A stretch of 64,000 nucleotides of DNA from Candidatus Melainabacteria bacterium (GTDB lineage Bacteria; Cyanobacteriota; Vampirovibrionia; Obscuribacterales; Obscuribacteraceae). The notes beneath the pieces are model-generated. The model was given only the letters and a program-made list of their open reading frames with translations. It did not search any database and was not told where the DNA came from. The position numbers and the translations under genes were made by a program. The DNA lies in assembly GCA_003151275.1 (NCBI GenBank), contig PLXC01000021.1, forward strand, positions 169,568-233,567, in the 5' to 3' direction. How positions within the stretch are numbered: position 1 is the first letter of the stretch; every line of letters starts with the position of its first letter. This document shows positions 52,212 through 59,102 of the stretch, one piece after another.

Positions 52212-53330
52212 TCAAATCACAATCTTCATTGTGGGCCGTTTTATAGAATTTAATACGTGAAGGGGCTCGAATTCGACGACGAAACACGTACCTGAAGGAT
52301 CCACTGATTCAATCGACAATCGTGCGTTGTGCGCGATTGCAATTTCTTTGACAATTGCCAGTCCCAAGCCATTGCCATCAATTCTTGTGCCCAGAATACG
52401 ATAAAAACGTTCAAAAACACGTTCTCTCTCTTCTTTCGGAATTCCTGAACCAGTGTCTTCGACACTTAGTCGAACCTTTTCCTTGTTCTTAATCTGAATC
52501 TTAACCAACCGTCCTGCCTGGGTGTAGAGAATGGCATTCTCGATCAAGTTTGACATCAGATCTTGCAAACCAACAGAGTCGCCCGAATCATTGCTGGCTT
52601 GGTTTCAGCCCAAAATATCACTTCGATATTTTTAGCAAATGCTTTAGGCATGGGAGTCTTGCTCATATCACTTGCTATGACACTTAAGTCCACTGCCTTG
52701 ATCGCCACTACCAGCGGTTGCACTTCGCAAGGCGTATCATCTTCAGTAATGGCGTAAGATCATATTGAGAACGATTGCTTAGCGAAGTGCGCAAATTTTT
52801 CGACGGCACAGGCGCCTTCGAAACACCTATTGAAACGGCAATCGCGCTTAAGAAAATAAATAACAATTGTGGCACCACAATTCTAAGCGTAATTGCGTTG
52901 GCAAAATGATTTCGGGCTCGAAGAGTTTCGGCCACTCCACTAATGCCTCTTCTATAGGGGAGCCCTTAACGGACACATGTAATACGCCAAGGTGAATGGT
53001 TTTACTCTCACTTGGGCATTTGTGAACATCGATTTTCAGAGTGGCAATATCATCGCTTCTGGTGGCATCTTCAACTGTGTATCCGCCGAGAGTTGTTGGC
53101 CGTCTAAAGTCTGCACCTGATAATAGAATTCGTCCAAGTCATTGTGTTCTAGAATGCCTTGAGCCGCAGGCGGCAAATCAACAACTACTCTTGAGCCTAC
53201 GACTTTAATTCTGTCCACTATTGAGTCTGCTGAATTGAGCATGATTTCGTCGTACGCATCGTTTGCGAAACGATCAGCAGAAATAGAAACAGCTATAGTG
53301 CTTACTAACCAACATGAGACAAATTGGCAC
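52212..53330 (-). pseudogene. TctE-like sensor histidine kinase, decayed (no HisKA region)
   Basis: Pieces in several frames, in correct order on the minus strand, add up to a sensor kinase. First comes an N-terminal sensor part (DRFANDAYDEI, VVVDLPPAAQGI, DEFYYQVQTLDGQQL). A transmembrane/HAMP part follows (LRARNHFANAITLRIVVPQLLFIFLSAIAV, NLRTSLSNRSQYDLTP), then a short block (DLSVIASDMSKTPMP, WAETKPAMIRA). Last is an intact HATPase (SNLIENAILYT, VEDTGSGIPKEER, GNGLGLAIVKEI). The phosphoacceptor-histidine segment between 'VVAI' and 'DLSVIASD' has been deleted and at least two frameshifts separate the blocks. No response regulator gene is adjacent. The gene cannot work. Confidence 0.8.
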
Positions 53331-53768
53331 CAATAGCCAGCCTAGTAACTGTTGTTGAATTGATGTCCATCAGAGAATTCAATAAATTCGGCAAAAGCGA
53401 AGTCGCCATTTATAAGGTTACGGTATGTTCAACAGAGGCGGTGCATCTTCTTACAGGCGTGTTTTCAGGCATAGCATTATCCATTCTCAAACTTCTGCAC
53501 ACTTTTACCAAACTGGACACAAAAATCGCTATGAAGAGAAAAACAAATCGAACCATTTTAAATATCTCTGAGGCGCCCACCTTTTTTAAATTTGCCGAAA
53601 TTAGCGGTCTGCCTTGAGAAAATTCGCTCAGACACCGAATTGCATGTGCAGCTTGATACTCTCGATTACATCGATCATGCCTGCCTCGACCTCTTGATGA
53701 GTCTGGACAAGCAAATGAAATCCAGCGGCGGAAGCCTCGTGATTGATTGGACCACCCTGATGGACTAA
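53324..53768 (+). pseudogene. SulP-family anion transporter, C-terminal remnant with STAS domain
   Basis: The plus strand encodes the last membrane helices and the STAS domain of a SulP transporter in two frames. The first has NKFGKSEVAIYKVTV, LLTGVFSGIALSILKLLHTFT, and SEAPTFFKFAEI. After a one-base shift near 53615, the second has LEKIRSDTELHVQLDTLDYIDHACLDLL and GGSLVIDWTTLMD. The N-terminal 350 or so residues are gone. SulP proteins transport sulfate, bicarbonate or related anions. Its 5' edge abuts the histidine kinase remnant, reading in the opposite direction. Confidence 0.8.
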
Positions 53769-53891
53769 GTCGGTTCAAAAAGCTTAGCGCGTCAATTCCG
53801 GCGTAACGAGTCGTCATGAGTATTTGATGCTAGTTCTAATAATGTGATAAGTTTTGTAGGCGCACCATATGTGAGAACTAGCAGGAGAGTC

Positions 53892-54326
53892 GTGAGCAAT
53901 CCAAATATTTCCGCTGAAATAACAATCCGGGCTGCTACGCTGGCTGATCTGGACGCAATTGCCCTGTGTATTGAACCGTTTGTGACTGCAAAAAAGATCT
54001 TGCGTCGAACTTTCAGCGAACTCCAAAGTCTCATACCTTCGTACGTAGTAGCAGAAGCCGATGATAAAATTGTGGGCTGTGTTGTGCTTGAGATTTACTC
54101 ACCCAAGCTGGCCGAGATAAGAAGCCTCGTAGTATCTCCTGATTACCATGGCAAGGGAATAGGTAAGCGCCTCGTTAACGCCTGTGTTGAAAGTGCAAAG
54201 AAGCAGGGTGTTTTCGAAGTAATGGCGATCACTTCGGAAGATCTATTTTTCCAATCGTGCGGATTTGATTTCACACTTCCTGGTGAGAAGAAAGCTCTAT
54301 TCTTTTTGACCCGAAGCGATATGTAA
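53892..54326 (+). CDS. GNAT-family N-acetyltransferase
   Basis: A 144-residue acetyltransferase. Core motifs: EITIRAATLADLDAI at the start, YVVAEADDKIVGCVVLEI (strand beta-3/4), LAEIRSLVVSPDYHGKGIGKRLV (acetyl-CoA-binding Q/RxxGxG/A loop, here HGKGIG) and a C-terminal FFQSCGFDF. Layout and the final strand resemble the ArgA-like N-acetylglutamate synthase subgroup, but the substrate is not clear. GTG at 53892 is preceded by AGGAG at four bases; upstream GTGs are less supported. No co-transcribed neighbour. Confidence 0.85.
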   Translation: MSNPNISAEITIRAATLADLDAIALCIEPFVTAKKILRRTFSELQSLIPSYVVAEADDKIVGCVVLEIYSPKLAEIRSLVVSPDYHGKGIGKRLVNACVESAKKQGVFEVMAITSEDLFFQSCGFDFTLPGEKKALFFLTRSDM

Positions 54327-54427
54327 TTTGCAAAGTGTAATTGCAACCTTCTCCTGAACAGCACATGCATCTTTTATTGTTTGCACTGAATATGGTGGCA
54401 ATAATTCTACAATCCCATTCAGCGAGA

Positions 54428-55573
54428 CTAGGGCGCCACTTCTTTCAATGAGGCCAACTCCAATTCTACTTCTGCAGTAGGAGCGCCAACAGTAATCTCT
54501 CGAAATACCCAGAGCGACATCAGAATCCAGGCAATACCAGTTGCATGAGAAATTGTTCGTTTAGCGCTTGTCGGATCATACAGAAAATTACCAGTAAAAC
54601 TTGAAATCAGCAAAGAGAGGGGATCGGGGCTAAGCAAAGTGCCAGTCTTTATCCATGTCATAACTTGAATGGCAATCAAACTAAAGGTCGCCCAGTAGGC
54701 GAGCGCAATCATGGATCGGCTTGGTGTAAGAACTCTAAAGGATAATCCTTTATCCTCGCCCAAATCGATGGCCACTGGTCGTCTGATGTATATGCCAATC
54801 CAACCACATACCCAAGCCGATATAAGCACTACCACTTGATTTTGAGACCATGCTGAACATAAATAATAAACTGCCATCAGCACCCAGAAGTAGGCTAAGA
54901 CCCGCTGCAGACGCGATGATCGGACCCCCGGTTTTGCTCTCAGAGCCAGAATTGCGCCGACAATGAATACGATCAGCCAAAATGCGGCAGTCAATAGAAC
55001 ATCAACGGCCACGCGAGCCTTATCGGACTGGTAGCGCGCTAGAAGCAGGGCAGACTCGCGTTCCAAACCAAATGAATCGAAGTAGTCAGAACGAAATCGC
55101 ATGTATGCTTGAGTAGTATGGAAATCTGCGATCTGGTCGCGGACAAAATTCAACGCTGCTTCCCTCAAGGCATAGCTAGGAGAAGCGAACAGACTGTAGC
55201 AAAGACTTTCAACAATGCTAACGTGCTTCGTAATTGGCTCTGGCTGCTGGTTGTGAAGAAAGCCCCCGTCTTTCTGAAATTGTTGACGCGCCCAAGCTCT
55301 CAGTGAATCAAGTGCGAACGCATTGCGCTGCGTGTATTCGCTAATTACTAATACCAGAGCCAAACCGTAGGATCGAGAGATCCTCTCTGCCAGCCCAGTA
55401 TCAAGCGGATAAGTCTTTTTTGGGTCAGGTAATTCTTGCAATGCACTGACAATTTCTACGCTTGGTTCGTGCGGTCTGCCGAAATACGACATGAAGAATG
55501 CGATGCTAATTAGCATCACTAAACCGCCGGCGAGCAATTTGTTATTTTTGGTCACGATCAGCACCCAAGGCAT
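54428..55573 (-). CDS. Polytopic membrane protein of unknown function
   Basis: A 381-residue protein with one N-terminal transmembrane helix (about 12-30), a soluble exported or cytoplasmic domain of about 155 residues (helical, with SYALREAALNFVRDQIADFHTTQ), and a C-terminal membrane part with about five helices (about 190-215, 225-245, 248-268, 292-315, 350-370). No family recognised. ATG at 55573 with a weak ribosome-binding site. It stands alone: the nearest upstream gene on the same strand is over 1.7 kb away and the 700-base region before it holds only a palindrome and a small ORF. Confidence 0.65.
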   Translation of the reverse strand: MPWVLIVTKNNKLLAGGLVMLISIAFFMSYFGRPHEPSVEIVSALQELPDPKKTYPLDTGLAERISRSYGLALVLVISEYTQRNAFALDSLRAWARQQFQKDGGFLHNQQPEPITKHVSIVESLCYSLFASPSYALREAALNFVRDQIADFHTTQAYMRFRSDYFDSFGLERESALLLARYQSDKARVAVDVLLTAAFWLIVFIVGAILALRAKPGVRSSRLQRVLAYFWVLMAVYYLCSAWSQNQVVVLISAWVCGWIGIYIRRPVAIDLGEDKGLSFRVLTPSRSMIALAYWATFSLIAIQVMTWIKTGTLLSPDPLSLLISSFTGNFLYDPTSAKRTISHATGIAWILMSLWVFREITVGAPTAEVELELASLKEVAP

Positions 55574-56114
55574 AGCCAGTATAAAGGTCCAATCATTGTG
55601 AATCCTTTAGTTATGACCGATGCTCAATGGAATTATCGGTAAGCTTTCTTCAAGTTAGAAGGACGACGTGTGAGGGTTTGAAAACCAACCGTTAACGGTT
55701 GGTTTTTTATGCGCCACACAATGGGTTACTAGGACCTTGGTCTGAAGCCACTTTTACTTGACGATGTAACCTTGTTGGTTGGTGTGTGCGTTTTTACATG
55801 TGTCTGAACCACCAAATTGGGTGGACCAATATTTTTATTGTGAAAAATATTCGAATGTACTTACTTTCATAAGGAAAACGACTCGAATATAGATATGGTT
55901 GTAAATTTCAATTGTAGTATATTTCACTGGTCGTATTGTCGACAATTCAAATTAGCTAGTTTGGATATTGAAAAGCTCCTTTTATTCAGGGTATTTATTA
56001 AAGCAGTTGTAGTATTGCCGATTTTTTGCACTGCATACGGTATCAGGCGGACGTTAGCGTTTTGAAGTGTGCTCGTCTCTTTTTGAAGAATGGCTATGAT
56101 GGAAAGTACAATAA
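55574..56114. other. AT-rich intergenic region with a palindrome copy
   Basis: About 540 bases. It contains the promoter region of the polytopic membrane protein gene, the perfect palindrome at 55681-55706, and an AT-rich part around 55830-55930 with TATTTTTATTG and TATATTTC stretches. A 65-codon minus-strand frame at 55924-56121 has no good start or recognisable content. Otherwise I see nothing. Confidence 0.4.
55681..55708. repeat. Interspersed palindrome, copy 9 (perfect, terminator-like)
   Basis: A 26-base perfect inverted repeat (AAAACCAACCGTT / AACGGTTGGTTTT) running into a T-run of six on the plus strand and, on the minus strand, a T-run of four. Structurally it could terminate transcription from either side, but no gene ends next to it. 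Confidence 0.8.
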
Positions 56115-56261
56115 ATGGCACTCAGACAGCCTCTTGGTTGCCGGAATTTAATTGGTAAGCAAATTGGTCGATCAAACGTCTCCCACCTCTCACTGCGTTT
56201 AGACCAAGTTCATCGTTTCATGGATGACGGCAAACTTTATCACCAGCTCCTTACTGGGTAG
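56115..56261 (+). CDS. Possible 48-residue protein upstream of the J-domain-like gene
   Basis: A short frame from ATG 56115, about ten bases behind GGAAAG, encodes 48 residues ending HRFMDDGKLYHQLLTG. It has balanced amphipathic composition (GKQIGRSNVSHLSLRLDQVHRF). It ends 18 bases before the next plus-strand gene, so it could be a leader or small partner. It has no recognised family and could also be a fragment of a once longer gene. Confidence 0.35.
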   Translation: MALRQPLGCRNLIGKQIGRSNVSHLSLRLDQVHRFMDDGKLYHQLLTG

Positions 56262-56279
56262 AAGTGAAGCGTTACGATC

Positions 56280-56927
56280 ATGTATGCTTTTTCTGTAGCA
56301 ACAACGTGGTTGAGCCAATTGATTAGCTTGTACGCCGTTCTTGGTCTCGAAGAAGCCGCCTCGCAGAGTGATATTGAAGCGGCTTATAAGCGCCTGAAAG
56401 ACGCCCTTAACCCCGACAAATTCAAGGCGGGGGCGGCTAGAACTCAGGCCGAGAAGGCACAAATTTCCATCGATCAAGCACATGCAACGCTTATTCAGCC
56501 CGAACTTCGGCAGCTTTATGAACAACAACGCAGCGAGTATCTAAAGGGCGAGAAGCAAGGTGATAGCAGACCGAGGCTTGGACAATTGTGTGTTGCCTCC
56601 GGCATGATCTCAATGGACCAGTTGAAGGAAGCTGTTGACACTCAATTGAAATCGGGAATGCCACTTGGTGAAGTGCTACAAGAGAAGCAGTTTATTTCTC
56701 AAGCAGAGTTGGACGGATTGCTCCTGGGTCAAGAGATGATTGATGCACCGAGCGCCGTGACGGATCCACTTGGCATAAGATTGGTATCCCTTGGCTTGGT
56801 ATCTGATGACATGGTGCTTATTGTGCAAATGGAAAAGCGCACTCAGGGAAAATCTATGGAAGAACTTTTCGTTCGCCATGGTTGGGTAGACGTCGAAGTT
56901 CTAAAGTCCCTGATCAATCCTTCCTAG
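56280..56927 (+). CDS. Degenerate J-domain fused to a T2SS-E/MshEN-type N-terminal domain
   Basis: A 215-residue soluble protein. Residues about 16-90 match a J domain (YAVLGLEEAASQSDIEAAYKRLKDALNPDKF, then TQAEKAQISIDQAHATL), but the catalytic HPD is NPD (Asn-44), so it should not stimulate Hsp70 ATPase. Residues about 97-150 and 155-213 form two helical modules of the GspE/MshE N-terminal kind (RLGQLCVASGMISMDQLKEAVDTQLKSGMPLGEVL; LVSLGLVSDDMVLIVQMEKRTQGKSMEELF). In MshE this module binds cyclic-di-GMP; here the key residues were not verified. ATG at 56280 with a weak ribosome-binding site. Confidence 0.7.
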   Translation: MYAFSVATTWLSQLISLYAVLGLEEAASQSDIEAAYKRLKDALNPDKFKAGAARTQAEKAQISIDQAHATLIQPELRQLYEQQRSEYLKGEKQGDSRPRLGQLCVASGMISMDQLKEAVDTQLKSGMPLGEVLQEKQFISQAELDGLLLGQEMIDAPSAVTDPLGIRLVSLGLVSDDMVLIVQMEKRTQGKSMEELFVRHGWVDVEVLKSLINPS

Positions 56928-57340
56928 TTTGAATTAGATCGACGTATTGGTCGAAGCTAAATAATTCGAATAGTTGGAATTAGCTTGCTAAATGTTAGCG
57001 ATGGTTGGAATTAGGCCGACGAATTCGTCAAAGCAAATTACCGATAACTTTCGGAGACTTATCAACAGCTGATAAATATACGGTGCTTCTTTGTTTCACT
57101 TTGGCACCGCATTCGATGCCAAGAATCGAGCGGTCGCTCTTGACTCTTTGGGCAAAGGCGTAATTCATCCCTTCGAAGGGAAAAAATCGATTTTAAGACG
57201 TCCTGGAACCGTATCCCGAAACCTGGGTTGTGAGACCGTTTGCAGTCACGTATCCGGAAAATGAAACATAATATACATTATCAGACGACAAGTAGGATCG
57301 GTCACCTTGCCAAATTAGCATCCTGAATTGCGGTATCAGC
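56928..57340. other. Intergenic region with a pair of imperfect direct repeats
   Basis: About 410 bases with no supportable ORF. Segments 56931-56962 and 57008-57040 share about 32 bases of GAATTAG..CGACG.ATT.GTC.AAGC.AA with some mismatches, and the GGAATTAG word occurs a further time between them. The region separates two convergent genes, so it holds no promoter for either. Confidence 0.4.
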
Positions 57341-58297
57341 TCAGACCGCAGCACTCAAACCTTGAACTTCCTGCAAGCTGCTGCGCGACCAAGATTCAAG
57401 TGCGTCCGCTTCTTGTGTGCGATTCACGGACTTTAAAAGATTGGCGTAATTTGCAAATAAAGTCTGGACTACTGAGTTGTCTCTACCGAGCACTCTTGTG
57501 CGGATTCTGATCGCCTGGAGGTAATACTTCTCGGCGAACGTGAGTTTGCCCTGGGCATGATAGAGCATTGCAAGATTGTTAGCGGCCATGCCAACGTCAC
57601 GATGATCTGGTCCCTTTAAACGTTCGTAGATGGCTAACACTTCTAAGCAGATCGGTTCTGCTTGCTGATATCTCTTCTGGTTATAGTAAATTCCAGCTAA
57701 ATTATTCAGGCAAGTAGCGACCCTACTATGTTCTCCACCTAGAGCCTTAACCGTTACGTCGAAAGCTCTCTTACAAAATAACTCAGCTTGTTCGTAGCGG
57801 CCCAACAGGTAATAGAGGCTGGCCAAATTATCTAAAGTCAGTGCCAAACGCTCATCGTTTTCTTCGAAATCTTTGCATTCGATCAAAGCAGCAAGCCACA
57901 TAGCTTCGGCTTGACTGTAGTTGCCGCGTTGGGCGGCGATCTCAGCTAATTCCTTATATCTCCACCAGCTGCGAGTACCAAACGTGAGATTCTGAGTCTG
58001 ATTAGGATCAGGGCGAGGGATAGTCGTGAATTGTCCGGAGTCGGTCGGGTCGGTTTGACGCACCAGCTGTCCGAAGTCTTGCTTGTGCTCAATTGAACCA
58101 TTCAAAAATGTTGAGCTGGGAAGGTGTGATGATGAACTGACCATTTTTATGGTTGGCTCCAGTACTACTAAGGGTGGGGTTCGACTAGCGAACATTAGTA
58201 ATCTATAACTTAAATGTGGCAAAAACGTGGCTTTTGGATCGGGATGGTTGACGTGACGACCTAATAAACTGAGCTGACCAGTATCGGGTCCCGACAT
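57341..58297 (-). CDS. TPR protein (kinesin-light-chain type repeats) with a long disordered N-terminus
   Basis: A 318-residue protein. The first 105 residues are polar, Pro/Ser-rich and probably disordered. About five TPR units with a 42-residue period follow: AEAMWLAALIECKDF, AELFCKRAFDVTVKALG, AEPICLEVLAIYERLKG, AEKYYLQAIRIRTRVLG and the rest. ATG at 58297 lies just past a perfect hairpin (58315-58341); later in-frame ATGs at Met-35 and Met-52 are possible. Divergent from the gene at 58344, with only the hairpin between them, so that hairpin may sit in both 5' ends. Confidence 0.78.
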   Translation of the reverse strand: MSGPDTGQLSLLGRHVNHPDPKATFLPHLSYRLLMFASRTPPLVVLEPTIKMVSSSSHLPSSTFLNGSIEHKQDFGQLVRQTDPTDSGQFTTIPRPDPNQTQNLTFGTRSWWRYKELAEIAAQRGNYSQAEAMWLAALIECKDFEENDERLALTLDNLASLYYLLGRYEQAELFCKRAFDVTVKALGGEHSRVATCLNNLAGIYYNQKRYQQAEPICLEVLAIYERLKGPDHRDVGMAANNLAMLYHAQGKLTFAEKYYLQAIRIRTRVLGRDNSVVQTLFANYANLLKSVNRTQEADALESWSRSSLQEVQGLSAAV

Positions 58298-58314
58298 TTT
58301 TTTTGGGAAAATCC

Positions 58315-58341
58315 CCGCTAAGCTGCCAAGCAGCTTAGCGG
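58315..58341. promoter_or_regulatory. Perfect 12-bp hairpin/inverted repeat between divergent genes
   Basis: CCGCTAAGCTGC / GCAGCTTAGCGG with a CAA loop lies between the starts of the TPR gene (minus) and the gene at 58344 (plus). It lacks a T-run on either side, so it is not a normal terminator; an operator for a dimeric regulator or an RNA structure near the start codons are possible. Confidence 0.5.
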
Positions 58342-58343
58342 CA

Positions 58344-58703
58344 ATGGATCAGCAATTGAGGGATAATCTATTCATAAGCATGATAGTGAACATCTTCGAG
58401 ATCAACGAAACCGATCCGGTATTCATAGGTGAATCGATCGGCTATTCCGTTAAGTTCAACTGTTCCATTGTGACTGGAGTAGCCATTCTGATCGGAGAAA
58501 ATCCGCGAGTCGGAAACCGCATTTCAGTGGAAACTGGATACAAGTCTGTGTCGAAATTCAGAGCGCTCAACGGACGCCACGCGGACACAATAAGGGCTGC
58601 TGAGAATCCCGGCGATTATCTTATCGTAGGAACAGTGAAGCATCTGGACGAGCATCTTGTCACAAATACGTGTCAAATCTTCGGTTCGACCTCGATCTAC
58701 TAG
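58344..58703 (+). CDS. Protein of unknown function, possibly shortened by a frameshift
   Basis: A 119-residue protein from ATG 58344, three bases past a hairpin. It looks beta-rich (GESIGYSVKFNCSIVTGVAILIGENPRVGNRISVETGY, and GDYLIVGTVKHLDEHLV). Near 58665 a shift of frame gives a smoother continuation, VSNLRFDLDLLEIGGIRLEPEQSVEFELQGLSLWDENI, ending at 58786, in keeping with the beta character. So the present stop at 58703 may be a frameshift product. No family recognised. The ribosome-binding site overlaps the hairpin. Confidence 0.5.
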   Translation: MDQQLRDNLFISMIVNIFEINETDPVFIGESIGYSVKFNCSIVTGVAILIGENPRVGNRISVETGYKSVSKFRALNGRHADTIRAAENPGDYLIVGTVKHLDEHLVTNTCQIFGSTSIY

Positions 58704-58786
58704 AGATTGGCGGAATTCGCCTGGAACCGGAACAGTCTGTCGAATTCGAGCTTCAAGGGCTGTCCCTGTGGGACGAAAACATTTGA

Positions 58787-59102
58787 GCTTCTGTCCTCAA
58801 CGAGGTGAACAAACAGACGGTTCGATCGCTGGTCAGCATTACAGCGGCGTATTTGCAGAATGTCAACGAAGGTGGGCCCATCGAATTCACATTTATGACG
58901 GTTAGAATTGTCATATTGTTGACCAGTTGACTGGTGAATAATTGATATTTTTCACTTTTACACAATAATAATTATCGAAGGGTAAGCTGTTCGAATTTTG
59001 AACTTAACGAGATAACTTTAGAACCAGTATCTATCTACATTTGTTCCCATGAGCATACTAAAGCACCATTTGTGGTGCTAAGACTCAAAACAATCGCGGC
59101 GC
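58787..59102. other. Intergenic region downstream of the TPR-GRAM gene
   Basis: About 315 bases between the frameshifted gene and the 3' end of the minus-strand TPR-GRAM gene. A weak hairpin lies at 59062-59079. I see no convincing ORF; protein-like traces on the plus strand before 58910 could be remnants of the upstream gene. Confidence 0.35.
59062..59079 (-). terminator. Weak hairpin, possible terminator of the TPR-GRAM gene
   Basis: A 7-bp perfect stem (AGCACCA / TGGTGCT) with a TTTG loop, about 25 bases past the stop of the gene at 59103-60608. Only a short T-run (TTTAG) follows on the minus strand, so termination strength is doubtful. Confidence 0.4.

Noticed and set aside
52563..52757. 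Plus-strand ORF antisense to the histidine kinase remnant
   Set aside because: The opposite strand carries clear kinase homology in order; this frame is a shadow.
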